Assembly: GCF_009793335.1 (NCBI RefSeq) | Contig: NZ_WING01000003.1 | Span: 186,001 to 250,000 of the forward strand | From: Actinomadura sp. J1-007 | GTDB lineage: Bacteria > Actinomycetota > Actinomycetes > Streptosporangiales > Streptosporangiaceae | Direction: 5' to 3' | Length of the DNA: 64,000 nt | Shown here: positions 16,369 through 24,469 of the stretch, piece after piece | Position numbering within the stretch: the first letter of the stretch is position 1 | Layout: each line of letters opens with the position of its first letter | Made by a program: the position numbers and the translations under genes | Notes under the pieces: generated by a model | The model's input: only the letters and a program-made list of their open reading frames with translations | What the model was told of the DNA's origin: nothing | The model's database searches: none

Positions 16369-17475
16369 GTGACCAGCAGCGAGCGAGGACAGACGTTGGC
16401 ACCGGTTGACACGGCGGAGGCCGAAAGGGCCGACGCCGGGGGCACCGAGACCGGCTCCGGTACGCGGCGCGCGGGCATCCACCGGGCGGTCCGGTCCTGC
16501 TCCGGGCCGGGGGCCTGGAAGCGCGGCCTGGTGCTCGCCGCGCTGGCGCTGCTGCTGGGCCTGTTCATGCTGCTGCACTCGTACGTCCCGAACCGGATCG
16601 GGAACCTCGGCAGCCTGGTGGAGACGTTCCTGCCCTGGTTCGGCGTGGGCGTTCCGGTGCTGCTGGTCGGGGCGCTGTGGCGCCGCTCCGCGTCCGCGGC
16701 GGTGGCGCTGCTGCTGCCGGTCGCGGTGTGGCTGGGCCTGTTCGGCGGGCTGCTCACCGACAAGTCGGGCGGGGGCGGCGACCTCACGGTGGCCAGCCAC
16801 AACGTCGGCGCCGACAACCCCGATCCGGCCGGCACCGCCCGCGACCTGATCGCCTCCAAGGCGGACGTGCTCGCGCTGGAGGAGCTGACCCCGCAGGCCC
16901 GCGGCACGTACGAGAAGGAACTGGCGAAGGCGTACCCGCACCACACGGTGCAGGGCACGGTCGGGCTGTGGAGCAAGCTGCCGCTGTCGGACAGCAAGCC
17001 GGTCGACACCAAGATGGACTACGGGCCGCTGGCGGCCACCAAGTCGGCCGAGGCCACGTTGCCCTACACCCGGGCGCTGCGCACGACGGTGGCCACGAAG
17101 CACGGGCCGCTCGCGGTGTACGTGGCCCACCTGGGCTCCGCACGGGTCAATCCCAGAGGGGGCTTCACGACGGGCCACCGGGACAGGAACGCGCAGGCGC
17201 TCGGCGAGGCCGTCGCCGCCGAGCAGAACAAGCGGGTGGTGGTGCTCGGCGACCTGAACGGCACCATGGACGACCGCGCGTTCGCCGGCCTCATGTCACG
17301 GCTCCGCTCGGCGCAGGAGGCGGCCGGTGCCGGCTTCGGCTTCACCTGGCCGGCGTCCTTCCCGATAGCGCGGATCGACCAGATCCTGACCCGCGGCGTG
17401 GAGCCGAAGAGTTCGTGGGTACTGCCGGCAACCGGCAGCGACCACCGGCCGGTGGCGGCCGGTATCGGCTGGTGA
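16369..17475 (+). CDS. Membrane-anchored endonuclease/exonuclease/phosphatase family protein
   Basis: A 368-aa protein with three N-terminal membrane helices (LVLAALALLLGLFMLLHSY; WFGVGVPVLLVGALW; AVALLLPVAVWLGLFGGLL) followed by an extracytoplasmic EEP domain. Catalytic landmarks are SHNVG, LALEELT, VLGDLNGTMDD and SDHRPV. Members cleave phosphodiesters in nucleic acids or lipids. GTG at 16369 is chosen over GTG 16318 because GAGGTGG lies about 10 bp upstream and the earlier segment has no protein-like features. Secreted DNase-like proteins of this layout are common in actinomycetes; the substrate is not shown. Confidence 0.8.
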   Translation: MTSSERGQTLAPVDTAEAERADAGGTETGSGTRRAGIHRAVRSCSGPGAWKRGLVLAALALLLGLFMLLHSYVPNRIGNLGSLVETFLPWFGVGVPVLLVGALWRRSASAAVALLLPVAVWLGLFGGLLTDKSGGGGDLTVASHNVGADNPDPAGTARDLIASKADVLALEELTPQARGTYEKELAKAYPHHTVQGTVGLWSKLPLSDSKPVDTKMDYGPLAATKSAEATLPYTRALRTTVATKHGPLAVYVAHLGSARVNPRGGFTTGHRDRNAQALGEAVAAEQNKRVVVLGDLNGTMDDRAFAGLMSRLRSAQEAAGAGFGFTWPASFPIARIDQILTRGVEPKSSWVLPATGSDHRPVAAGIGW

Positions 17476-17510
17476 ACGCCGCGCCGCGCGGGGCCCCTGG
17501 CCGGGGGGCG

Positions 17511-18113
17511 TCAGCCTGCCGGTGCCGGGCGCAGGGCGTCCATGACCAGGTCGATCAGCCGTCCGGTCTGCTCGGCGGTGTCGGCGGCGAGGAAGGCCCC
17601 CAGCAGCATCACGGTGATGTCATCCGGCTCGACGTCGGCGCGTAGCGTCCCGTGCTCGGCCCCGTCAGCGAGAAGCGTGCCGATGGCGGCGGTGATGCGT
17701 TCCCGGGTGGCCGCTCGGACGATCCGCCCTGAGGCCAGGCTCGCGCGGAGAGTGTCGGCCATGCCGCGCTTGGTCGCGATGAAGGCGGCGTAGCGCTCCA
17801 TCCAGGCCCGGAAGGCCACGTCCGGCGGGAACTTCTGGAGCAGTGCGGGGGCGCTGCCGACCACGTCATCGAGCTCGGCGGCGTACACGGCCTCCACCAG
17901 GGCCTCGCGGGTCGGGAAGTGGCGGTACAGCGTGCCGATGCCGACACCGGCTTCCCTGGCGACGCCTTCGAGCGAGACGGCGCCTTCGGCGGCGGCGAAC
18001 GCGGCGCGCGCGGACTGGAGGAGCTTGTCCCGGTTGCGCAGGGCGTCCGCGCGAGGGGCGCGCTCCTGCTCGCCGGGTTCGCCGCGTGCGGGTCTCGGGC
18101 TTCGGGACGGCAA
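17511..18113 (-). CDS. TetR-family regulator, divergent from an aldo/keto reductase
   Basis: A 200-aa TetR protein with the helix-turn-helix VAREAGVGIGTLYRHFPTRE and a C-terminal ligand domain. A TTG start at 18113 is proposed: GGAGGG lies 9 bp upstream, and any earlier start would place both operator palindromes inside the coding region. The ribosome site itself overlaps the operator at 18114-18131, so the repressor probably blocks its own transcription. The divergent partner is the reductase at 18206. Confidence 0.8.
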   Translation of the reverse strand: MPSRSPRPARGEPGEQERAPRADALRNRDKLLQSARAAFAAAEGAVSLEGVAREAGVGIGTLYRHFPTREALVEAVYAAELDDVVGSAPALLQKFPPDVAFRAWMERYAAFIATKRGMADTLRASLASGRIVRAATRERITAAIGTLLADGAEHGTLRADVEPDDITVMLLGAFLAADTAEQTGRLIDLVMDALRPAPAG

Positions 18114-18174
18114 AGCGGAGGGCCCTCCGGTAAAAGTGCTACAGTCGGTCGAGGAAAGCGGAGGTGCCTCCGCT
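18114..18174. promoter_or_regulatory. Two TetR operators between tetR and the aldo/keto reductase
   Basis: Perfect repeat AGCGGAGG-TG-CCTCCGCT at 18157-18174 and a one-mismatch copy AGCGGAGG-GC-CCTCCGGT at 18114-18131, their starts 43 bp apart (about four helical turns). A candidate + strand -10 (TACAGT, 18140-18145) lies between them. Confidence 0.75.
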
Positions 18175-18205
18175 CCTTTATCGTCCCACATGGATTGGAC
18201 CTGTC

Positions 18206-19150
18206 ATGCCCCTGTCCGGCACTTCCTCCTCGCAGCTCACGGCCACCGGCGTCCCGCGGCCCGGCGGGGCCGGGACGATCGCGGGCCGCACGGTCTCCCG
18301 CGTCGGGTACGGCGCGATGCAACTGGAACGCCTGCACGCCGACCGCGACGCCGCGATCGCGCTCCTTCGGCGAGCGGTCGAGCTCGGCGTCGACCACGTC
18401 GACACCGCCCAGTTCTACGGCGACGGGTTCGTGAACGGGCTCATCCGCGACGCGTTCCGGCCCGGGGACGGCGTCACGGTCGTCAGCAAGGTCGGCGCCG
18501 ATCCCGACCCGGGCGGCGCCGTTCCGCTGCGTCCCGCCCAGCGGCCCGAGCAGCTGCGGGCGAGCGTCGAGGACAACCTCGCGGCACTCGGCCTCGACCA
18601 GATCCCGGTGGTGAACCTGCGCCGCCTGGACGCCGGGCCGGGCCTGCGCGCCGAGGGCGACCAGGTGGTGGACCTCGACGACCAGCTCGCGGTGATGACC
18701 GCCCTGCGGGACGAGGGGAAGATCGGCGCGATCGGCCTGGGCTCGGTCACCCTCGACGGGCTGCGCCGGGCCCTGCCCGCCGGCATCGCCTGCGTCCAGA
18801 ACTCCTACAGCCTGGTGTCCCGCGGCGACGAGGAACTGCTGCGGCTCTGCGCCCAGGAGCAGATCGCCTGGGTGCCGTTCTTCCCGCTCGGCGGCGCCTT
18901 CCCCACCATGCCGAAGGTGACCGACGATCCCGCCGTCGCCGCCGTCGCGCGGTCCCTCGGCCGTACGCCCTCGCAGATCGGCCTCGCCTGGCTGCTCCAC
19001 CACGCGCCGAACACGCTGCTCATCCCCGGCACCGCGAACGCCGGGCATCTGGAGGCCAACGTCGCCGCCGGAACGATCGAACTCGACGACGCCGCACTGG
19101 CCGCGCTGGACGCCGTCGAATCCCGGTCGGGCGACATCGCGCTCGGCTGA
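18206..19150 (+). CDS. Aldo/keto reductase
   Basis: A 314-aa NADPH-dependent oxidoreductase with the TIM-barrel motifs of the family. Catalytic Asp66 and Tyr71 are seen in DTAQFYG and Lys95 in VSKVGAD. The position that normally carries the tetrad His reads VVNLRR (Asn137), so one tetrad residue is changed, as in some actinobacterial relatives. ATG at 18206 is chosen as the first Met after the operators; its ribosome site is weak. It is probably de-repressed when an aldehyde or xenobiotic binds the divergent TetR. Confidence 0.85.
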   Translation: MPLSGTSSSQLTATGVPRPGGAGTIAGRTVSRVGYGAMQLERLHADRDAAIALLRRAVELGVDHVDTAQFYGDGFVNGLIRDAFRPGDGVTVVSKVGADPDPGGAVPLRPAQRPEQLRASVEDNLAALGLDQIPVVNLRRLDAGPGLRAEGDQVVDLDDQLAVMTALRDEGKIGAIGLGSVTLDGLRRALPAGIACVQNSYSLVSRGDEELLRLCAQEQIAWVPFFPLGGAFPTMPKVTDDPAVAAVARSLGRTPSQIGLAWLLHHAPNTLLIPGTANAGHLEANVAAGTIELDDAALAALDAVESRSGDIALG

Positions 19151-19206
19151 ACCGGTCCCCGCGTTCGCAGCGAACCCGCCGCCGCGCGAACGCATCGAAA
19201 ACGAGC

Positions 19207-19902
19207 ATGATCGCAGGTTCCCGGCTCCCAGAATCCCTTCCGCTCATCGCACCGTCGGCCGTCTGGTCCGAGCACCTGCCCGTCTTCAACGGCGTGGTCG
19301 TGGGCTTCGTGGCCCTGGTGGCGGTGGGCATCGTCTGGACGGTGGTGAGCGACGGCAGGCGCAAGGAACGGCTCCGCACGCACGCGGCCGAGCTCGGCTG
19401 GCGACCGGTCGCGGTCTCCGGGTCGATGCCGGAACCGGTGGCGGAGGCCGCACGTTCCAGGCGTGCCAAGCTGGTGTTCGCCACCGAGCAGCCGTACGCG
19501 ATATGGCTGGTCTGGCATCAGTGGAGCGAGAGGTCGGCCGCGAATTCCGACGGCCCTTCGAAGACCCGCAACCTGACCCGCTACTTCCTGTCGCTCGGCG
19601 CGGAGTACCCGGACGTCGAGGTCGTCAGGCGTACGAGCATCGGCGCGCTCTTCATGCCGGTACGCGGTGTCGGCACGGGCGACCTGGCGTTCGACAAGAG
19701 GTTCCTGGTCCGAGGACCCGGCGAGCACGAGGCGGCGCGCCTGCTCACCCCCGCGATACGGGAGGCGATGACGGACGGCCGGGCACCCGCCTGGGAGATC
19801 TCCTCCGGCGTCCTGATCTCGGCCTACTCCGACGCGCCGACCCCGCAGAACCTCCAGCCGCGCGCCGACGCGCTCACCGATCTGGCGCGGATGCTGCCCT
19901 GA
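19207..19902 (+). CDS. Hypothetical single-pass membrane protein
   Basis: No family recognised. The 231-aa product has one strong membrane helix (GVVVGFVALVAVGIVWTVV, about 25-43) followed by a basic patch (DGRRKERLRTH) and a soluble domain of about 180 residues containing IWLVWHQW and LVRGPGEHEAARLL. The layout suggests an N-terminally anchored protein with a cytoplasmic domain. ATG at 19207 has only a weak upstream purine run. The codon-position GC pattern looks coding throughout. It ends just before a pair of hairpins shared with the convergent secreted-protein gene. Confidence 0.7.
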   Translation: MIAGSRLPESLPLIAPSAVWSEHLPVFNGVVVGFVALVAVGIVWTVVSDGRRKERLRTHAAELGWRPVAVSGSMPEPVAEAARSRRAKLVFATEQPYAIWLVWHQWSERSAANSDGPSKTRNLTRYFLSLGAEYPDVEVVRRTSIGALFMPVRGVGTGDLAFDKRFLVRGPGEHEAARLLTPAIREAMTDGRAPAWEISSGVLISAYSDAPTPQNLQPRADALTDLARMLP

Positions 19903-19924
19903 CCCCACTCTCAGCGAAAATGCC

Positions 19925-20008
19925 GCCGGACGTTCCGCGGCCCTTGGGAACGTCCGGCGCAGTGGAACGCGGTGGCGGGACCGACCCCCGTAGGACGGCC
20001 CCGCCACC
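19925..20008. terminator. Two tandem hairpins between convergent genes
   Basis: First hairpin: 12-bp perfect arms GCCGGACGTTCC (19925-19936) and complement (19947-19958), 10-base loop. Second: GGTGGCGGG (19971-19979) pairs with CCCGCCACC (20000-20008). Neither has a U-tract. Confidence 0.65.
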
Positions 20009-20029
20009 GGTCACACGTCGATCACCTGA

Positions 20030-20428
20030 TCAGTTCAGGGTGCAGGTGGGCATCGTTCTGTCGACGCTGCCCATGTTCCCGGAATAGATCCAGCCCGGTT
20101 TCCAGCTCGTGCCGGGCACGGCGACGTAGTACCAGGTGTTGCCGGAGGAATTGCGGAACTTGCACCAGACGACCAGCTGTGTATGGACGTCCATGTCACT
20201 CAGTCCGATGAAGTCACAGGAGGCGTAGGGTCCGGTCCGCAGGCGGATCTCCTTGGTGGTGTACGCCGTTCCCCAGCCGGACCCACCCGGGGTCCAGTCG
20301 CAGACAGCCTCCCGCTGCTGGGCCTGGGGCGCGGAGGTCGCCGCCTGGGCGGGCAGCGCGCCGGCCCCCAGCGCCAGGACGATCCCGCCCAGCGCGACGG
20401 CCGCAGCCGTTCGGATTCGCGAAGTCAC
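20030..20428 (-). CDS. Small secreted SH3-like/cysteine-containing protein A
   Basis: A 132-aa exported protein: signal peptide (TSRIRTAAAVALGGIVLALGA...AQA) and a compact C-terminal domain with GNTWYYVAVPG, PGWIYSGN and four or more Cys. The pattern resembles bacterial SH3-type domains of secreted actinomycete proteins. GTG at 20428 follows GGGGAA. It is a diverged tandem paralogue of the gene at 20508, sharing the core RTGP..CD.., NTWYYV and WDPGWIYSGN-like WKPGWIYSGN segments. Function unknown; cell-wall or ligand binding is possible. Confidence 0.75.
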   Translation of the reverse strand: MTSRIRTAAAVALGGIVLALGAGALPAQAATSAPQAQQREAVCDWTPGGSGWGTAYTTKEIRLRTGPYASCDFIGLSDMDVHTQLVVWCKFRNSSGNTWYYVAVPGTSWKPGWIYSGNMGSVDRTMPTCTLN

Positions 20429-20507
20429 GCATTCCCCTTTCTCTCCGTGAACGTCGATGCTGTCGGCCGGGATCCAGGCTGGACGTGCGGCGCGACTGGG
20501 CCGTCTT

Positions 20508-20897
20508 TCAGCACGAAGGAATTCCGGAGGGGACGCTGGTGACGTTTCCGGAGTAGATCCATCCGGGGTCCCAGTATTCTCCGGCCGGCGGTTCCGGACG
20601 GACGTAGTACCAGGTGTTGCCCGAGTCGTTGCGGGTCTTGCACCGGACCCACAGCAGCTGTCCGGTGGACATGGGGTCCCAGCCCATCGTGTCGCAGGCC
20701 GCGGCAGGGCCGTCCCTCAGGAACATCGGCTTGTTGGTGCGCATGGACCCGCCGCCGTTGGTGCTGGGCTGCCAGCCGCAGCTCGGTCCCGCCGCGGTCT
20801 CGGGCTGTGGTGTGGCGTCGGCCTGGGCGATGCCGGCGATGGAGCTGACCCCGGCCAGCACCGTCGCCGTGAGTGCGATTCTGCGTGCCCTTGTCAT
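20508..20897 (-). CDS. Small secreted SH3-like/cysteine-containing protein B
   Basis: A 129-aa secreted paralogue of the protein at 20030. Signal peptide TRARRIALTATVLAGVSSIAG then a mature domain with SCGWQPSTNGGGS, FLRDGPAAACD, WVRCKTRNDSGNTWYYV and WDPGWIYSGN. ATG at 20897 is chosen because GGGGAA lies just upstream; a longer reading would add unrelated residues before the signal peptide. The two genes run in the same direction 79 bp apart and may share a transcript. Paired small Cys-rich exoproteins could be wall-associated or inhibitor-like; no function can be claimed. Confidence 0.72.
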   Translation of the reverse strand: MTRARRIALTATVLAGVSSIAGIAQADATPQPETAAGPSCGWQPSTNGGGSMRTNKPMFLRDGPAAACDTMGWDPMSTGQLLWVRCKTRNDSGNTWYYVRPEPPAGEYWDPGWIYSGNVTSVPSGIPSC

Positions 20898-21059
20898 GGT
20901 TCCCCTTTCAAGGAACGTCGCCGAATGTGCGATCGCCTGACACTTGATCGCCCCGGTCGGCGCGGGCAACCGCCACCCCCGTTCGCGTTTGTTCGAGTTT
21001 GTTCGAGCGCGCCGTCCCCCCAGGTCAGCGACGGACGACGGCGAATCGGCGTGGGGGGT

Positions 21060-21758
21060 TCAAAGCAGGTTCGCGATGATGCCGGCGATGGTGTGCGGCT
21101 GTGACAGGAACGGGTGGTGGCCCGCGTTCACCTCGATGACCTTGTCCGCGCGGCGGGAGAACTCGCGTTGTGCCGCCGCCGGGGTGCCCCGGTCCTCGGT
21201 GCACACCACATACGTCGTGGGTACGTCGCGCCACGCCGCCGCCCGTACGGGCTGCTGGGTCACGGCCAGGGTCTGCCGGGTCAGGAGGTCCGCCGCGCCG
21301 CGGGCGATGTCGGGCGGGCAGTCCTGGACGAACGTCTCGGCGAACAGTTCGGGACGGGCGCCGAACGTGCCGCCGTCGGGGTCGAAGTCCAGGAACGGCG
21401 GCGGCGTCTCGGCGCCGAACGTCGACAGCGACTCCCCCGGCTCGGGCAGGTAGCTCGACACCAGCACCAGGTGCCGCACCGCCGCCACGCCCGCCGCCGC
21501 CTCGGCGGCGACGATGCCGCCGTAGCTGTGCGCCACGACCACGGTCGGCTCGTCCCCCTCGCTCAGGACGGCGCGCACCGCTGCGACGTCCTCGGGCAGC
21601 CCGGGGCCCTGCGGCCCGGCCGGCCGGTCGCCTTCACCGCAGCTCGGCAGCGCCGGGGCGGCGCTGCCGATGCCGCGCTCGCGCAGCGCCTCGGCGGCCA
21701 GGTGCCACCACCACGACCCGTCCCGAACGCACGCCCCATGGACGAACACCACACGCAT
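21060..21758 (-). CDS. Alpha/beta hydrolase, TetR-linked
   Basis: A 232-aa alpha/beta hydrolase of the short esterase/hydroxynitrile-lyase-like type: VFVHGAC near the N-terminus, nucleophile elbow AHSYGG (Ser), and a C-terminal NAGHHPF with the catalytic His. ATG at 21758 has a strong AGGAGG site 7 bp upstream; longer frames add no domain. It diverges from the TetR gene at 21832, which probably represses it. A - strand promoter is visible as TTCACG, 16 bp, TATCGT in the shared gap. Confidence 0.82.
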   Translation of the reverse strand: MRVVFVHGACVRDGSWWWHLAAEALRERGIGSAAPALPSCGEGDRPAGPQGPGLPEDVAAVRAVLSEGDEPTVVVAHSYGGIVAAEAAAGVAAVRHLVLVSSYLPEPGESLSTFGAETPPPFLDFDPDGGTFGARPELFAETFVQDCPPDIARGAADLLTRQTLAVTQQPVRAAAWRDVPTTYVVCTEDRGTPAAAQREFSRRADKVIEVNAGHHPFLSQPHTIAGIIANLL

Positions 21759-21831
21759 CTCTGCCTCCTCGATCGGGATATCACCTGGCTCAACGATAGA
21801 CGTACCGCCAGTTACGTGAAAAAGTACGGTG

Positions 21832-22407
21832 ATGGGACGGCACAAGCAGCCAGAGATCCGCGACCGAATCCTCGACGCGTGCGTCGATCACGCGCTCGCG
21901 CACGGGCTGCCCGACCGCCTGGAGCCGTTCGCGACGGCCTCCGGCACCTCGACCCGGATGCTGATCTACCACTTCGGGACCCGGGACGCGCTGCTGCGGG
22001 AGACCTTGGAACGGGCGCGCCGCCGCCAGCGCGACTTCTTCGGGGAACTCGTGGCCCCGCGGGCGGACGAGCCGTATCCGGTCACCCTGCGGCGGGCTTG
22101 GCAGGCCATGACCGGGCCGACCGGTCGGCCGTATCTCAGCATGTTCGGCAAGCTCCGCGAGGACGCCGAGCAGCGGTTGTGGCCGGGTTTCCGCCGGGAG
22201 GCCACCACGGACTGGCTGCGTCCACTTGAAGACGGCATGCGAAGCATCGGCCGTCCCGAACTCGGCACCCTCGTGCTCGCGGTCGTCCGCGGCCTCATCA
22301 TGGACATCGAGGCGACAGGTGACACACCGCGAGCCGATCAGGCTTTCGACCATTTCCTGGCCGCGCTCGCTCCCCTCACCCAGGACTCCGCGCCCTCGGA
22401 TTCCTAG
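21832..22407 (+). CDS. TetR-family regulator
   Basis: A 191-aa TetR protein: helix-turn-helix ATASGTSTRMLIYHFGTRDALL, then a helical ligand-binding domain with no close recognised subfamily. ATG at 21832 is used; GTG at 21829 directly before it is equally possible, and neither has a clear ribosome site. It diverges from the hydrolase at 21758. No perfect palindrome is evident in the 73-bp gap, only CGTAC/GTACG half-sites 18 bp apart, so the operator is uncertain. Confidence 0.82.
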   Translation: MGRHKQPEIRDRILDACVDHALAHGLPDRLEPFATASGTSTRMLIYHFGTRDALLRETLERARRRQRDFFGELVAPRADEPYPVTLRRAWQAMTGPTGRPYLSMFGKLREDAEQRLWPGFRREATTDWLRPLEDGMRSIGRPELGTLVLAVVRGLIMDIEATGDTPRADQAFDHFLAALAPLTQDSAPSDS

Positions 22408-22435
22408 CCCGTCGCTGCGGGCGCGTCCGGGTCGT

Positions 22436-22777
22436 TCAGCGGGCGGGGGCTTGAGGGACGACGCGGGTGACGCCGGCGACCTGGCAGACGCGTGCGACGA
22501 CGCCGGTGGGTGGCAGCCGGACCGCGAGGTGGACGCCGAGGGCCTTGGCGCGGATGTGCGAGCGCAGGATGACGTTCACACCGCTGGAGTCGCAGAACCG
22601 GCATTGCGTCAGATCCAGTTCCAGGCTGTGCACGCCCTGATCGAGCAGACGCAGCGCGTGGGCGCGCACTTCCGAGGCGTTGGCGATGTCCACCTGGTCG
22701 GGGAACACCAGTACCGCCTGGTCTTCAGATCCGGCTTCGGAGCGGAATTCGACTTCTTCGGTCGGACGATCGCGCAT
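22436..22777 (-). CDS. STAS-domain anti-sigma factor antagonist-like protein
   Basis: A 113-aa single STAS domain. The phosphorylatable motif DSSG (FCDSSGVNVIL, Ser64-Ser65) is intact, so it could cycle between phosphorylated and free forms and bind an anti-sigma kinase. ATG at 22777 follows CGGAGG at 6-7 bp; an upstream Met at 22801 lacks a ribosome site. It lies 136 bp downstream of a GAF-ANTAR gene on the same strand, a stress or signalling context. No partner anti-sigma factor is present in the window. Confidence 0.85.
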   Translation of the reverse strand: MRDRPTEEVEFRSEAGSEDQAVLVFPDQVDIANASEVRAHALRLLDQGVHSLELDLTQCRFCDSSGVNVILRSHIRAKALGVHLAVRLPPTGVVARVCQVAGVTRVVPQAPAR

Positions 22778-22912
22778 TGCGGGCCTCCGGGCAGCATCCA
22801 TCGGTGCGGGAGGGCCTAGCGCTGTCGGACCCGGATCCGGGCGCGAAGCCGCGGACCTGTGAGCCAGGATGCGCGCCTGGAGGCCGCGACGTCAAACGGC
22901 AGGCCCTCTCCG

Positions 22913-23752
22913 CTATCGGTGGTCGTTGGGCGGGGAGCCGGGAGGGCGGGGCGGACGGCGGGCCGCGTCGGCGAGCAGGGCCGCGGCGACGTCGCGGAGC
23001 TTGACGTTGGTGTTCTGCGAGGTCTGCCGCAGGATCTCGAACGCCTGGCCGGGCGGGCACCGGCGGCGGGCCATGATGACGCCGATGGCCTGGTCGATCG
23101 CGGCGCGCGAGGCGAGCGCCGTCTGGAGATTGGCGGTCAGCGCGGCCTGGCCGGCGATGCGGATGGCCACCGCCACCGCGCCCGAGACCACCTGCGCGTA
23201 CCGTTCGGCCCGGCGGATCTGGTCGGGCCCGAAGGCGTCGGCGACGGGAGCGTACAGGTTCAGCGCCCCCTGCGCGCCGGTGTCCCGGCCGGGATGCAGC
23301 GGGACCGACAGCGATGCGCCGACACCGTGCTCCAGGGCGTGGGCGGCGTAGTCGGTCCACTCGTCCGCGTGCCGCAGATCGTTGAGGAGCACCCGCTGTC
23401 CGGTACGCATCGAATGCAGGCACGGCCCATGCCGCAGCTCGTACTGGACCTCGTCCACCTTCCGCGCGAGCGCGTCGGAGGACGCCGCCGTCACCGGCTG
23501 ATCGTCCGTCTTCAACGTGATCCCGCACGATAGGCCGTCGCCGACCGTTCCGGCGGCCAAGTACGCCATGTCCTGCATGAATCCTTCGACGCCGTCGGCG
23601 GCCAGCAGCAGATCCTGCAATTCGACCACCGCGTCACCTGGCAGCCAGTACTCGGCATCTTCGGCTTGGCCGCTCACGGTTTCGGGGTCGTCCAGAGCAC
23701 CGGGCGCGGGATCGTGCCAGAAGGAATCGTGCGGGGACGTGTCGTCGGCCAT
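22913..23752 (-). CDS. GAF and ANTAR domain-containing regulator
   Basis: A 279-aa putative RNA-binding antiterminator. A GAF sensory domain spans about 45-195 (GHGPCLHS-like ELRHGPCLHSMRTGQ, ASLSVPLHPG). The C-terminal ANTAR three-helix domain at about 205-262 has SRAAIDQAIGVIMARRRCPPGQAFEILRQ split here as AAIDQAIGVIMARRRC and AFEILRQTSQN. ANTAR proteins bind paired hairpins in nascent RNA. The start ATG at 23752 has a GAGG about 11 bp upstream. Mycobacterial and actinomycete relatives often sense unknown small molecules through GAF. Confidence 0.88.
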   Translation of the reverse strand: MADDTSPHDSFWHDPAPGALDDPETVSGQAEDAEYWLPGDAVVELQDLLLAADGVEGFMQDMAYLAAGTVGDGLSCGITLKTDDQPVTAASSDALARKVDEVQYELRHGPCLHSMRTGQRVLLNDLRHADEWTDYAAHALEHGVGASLSVPLHPGRDTGAQGALNLYAPVADAFGPDQIRRAERYAQVVSGAVAVAIRIAGQAALTANLQTALASRAAIDQAIGVIMARRRCPPGQAFEILRQTSQNTNVKLRDVAAALLADAARRPPRPPGSPPNDHR

Positions 23753-23955
23753 GGGACGCCGGGCCTCACTGCGCCGCTCGTTCCAGCGCGGTCGCGTTTC
23801 ACTTCACACCATGGGACGGCCCGTCTGGCCAGCGGGCGCGAGAATCCTCAGAGCGGTGCCTCCAGCCTGCGCGCATCTCCGCCCGCGCAGCAAACCGTCG
23901 GCCACAAGGTGAGGGAAGTCGGTCGTCCGAGGTGCGGTCGAACGAACTGCCCGCG

Positions 23956-24330
23956 TCAGCCCGCGGCCAGGTCCATGCGGAGGAACTCGGTGATGCGGAG
24001 CAGTTTCGGTGGACGGGTCACCCCGTCGGGGAGGGCCTGCCACGCCTCGTCTTTCCCGACGAGGCGCGGGGCGGCGAGTTCCACGTCACGTCCCTCGACC
24101 CGCAGCCGCGCGCCGTCGGCGGCCAGGACGTTCCGCACCCAGTCGGAGCCCGATCCATAGACCAGGATGAACAGGTAGCCGCCCTCGACGGGATGCGCGT
24201 CGAGCGGAGTGCGGTACGTCGCGCCGGAGACGCGGCCCACGTGGATCAGCACCGGCCACTTCCCGCCCGCGATCGCGCGGGGATTGAACACCCGCTTGTT
24301 GATGTGCCCCCACCACCTCGGCATCGGCAT
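23956..24330 (-). CDS. Deazaflavin (F420)-dependent nitroreductase-family protein
   Basis: A 124-aa protein of the Ddn/DUF385 split-beta-barrel family, which uses coenzyme F420. Typical segments are LIHVGRVSGATYRTPLDAHP and LVYGSGSDWVRNVLAA. ATG at 24330 follows GGGAGA; the first residues (MPMPRWWGHINKRVFN) match the family's amphipathic start. It diverges from TetR at 24470 across three tandem operators, so it is probably inducible. F420 use is known for the family and fits an actinomycete host; the substrate is not known. Confidence 0.85.
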   Translation of the reverse strand: MPMPRWWGHINKRVFNPRAIAGGKWPVLIHVGRVSGATYRTPLDAHPVEGGYLFILVYGSGSDWVRNVLAADGARLRVEGRDVELAAPRLVGKDEAWQALPDGVTRPPKLLRITEFLRMDLAAG

Positions 24331-24387
24331 GAGGGTCTCCCTCCGTGCCCCTGGGGGCGTGTCGGACGTCGAACGGGTTCCAGCCCA

Positions 24388-24438
24388 CTTACAAGCGTAA
24401 GTTGGCTTACGGTCGTAAGGGTGGCTTACACTCGTAAG
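24388..24438. promoter_or_regulatory. Three tandem TetR operators CTTAC-N4-GTAAG
   Basis: Three perfect 14-bp inverted repeats CTTAC-N4-GTAAG at 24388-24401, 24406-24419 and 24425-24438. Starts are 18 and 19 bp apart, so they lie on nearly the same DNA face. They fill the promoter region between the deazaflavin oxidoreductase and tetR. Confidence 0.9.
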
Positions 24439-24469
24439 CCTGTCAATACGCCCGTCCCCGGGAGCCGCC

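Noticed and set aside
17476..17510. GC-rich self-complementary stretch as a terminator between convergent genes
   Set aside because: Several overlapping weak pairings, none clearly better than chance at this GC content.
21759..21831. CGTAC/GTACG half-sites as a TetR operator
   Set aside because: Five-base arms 18 bp apart are too weak; no better palindrome in the gap.
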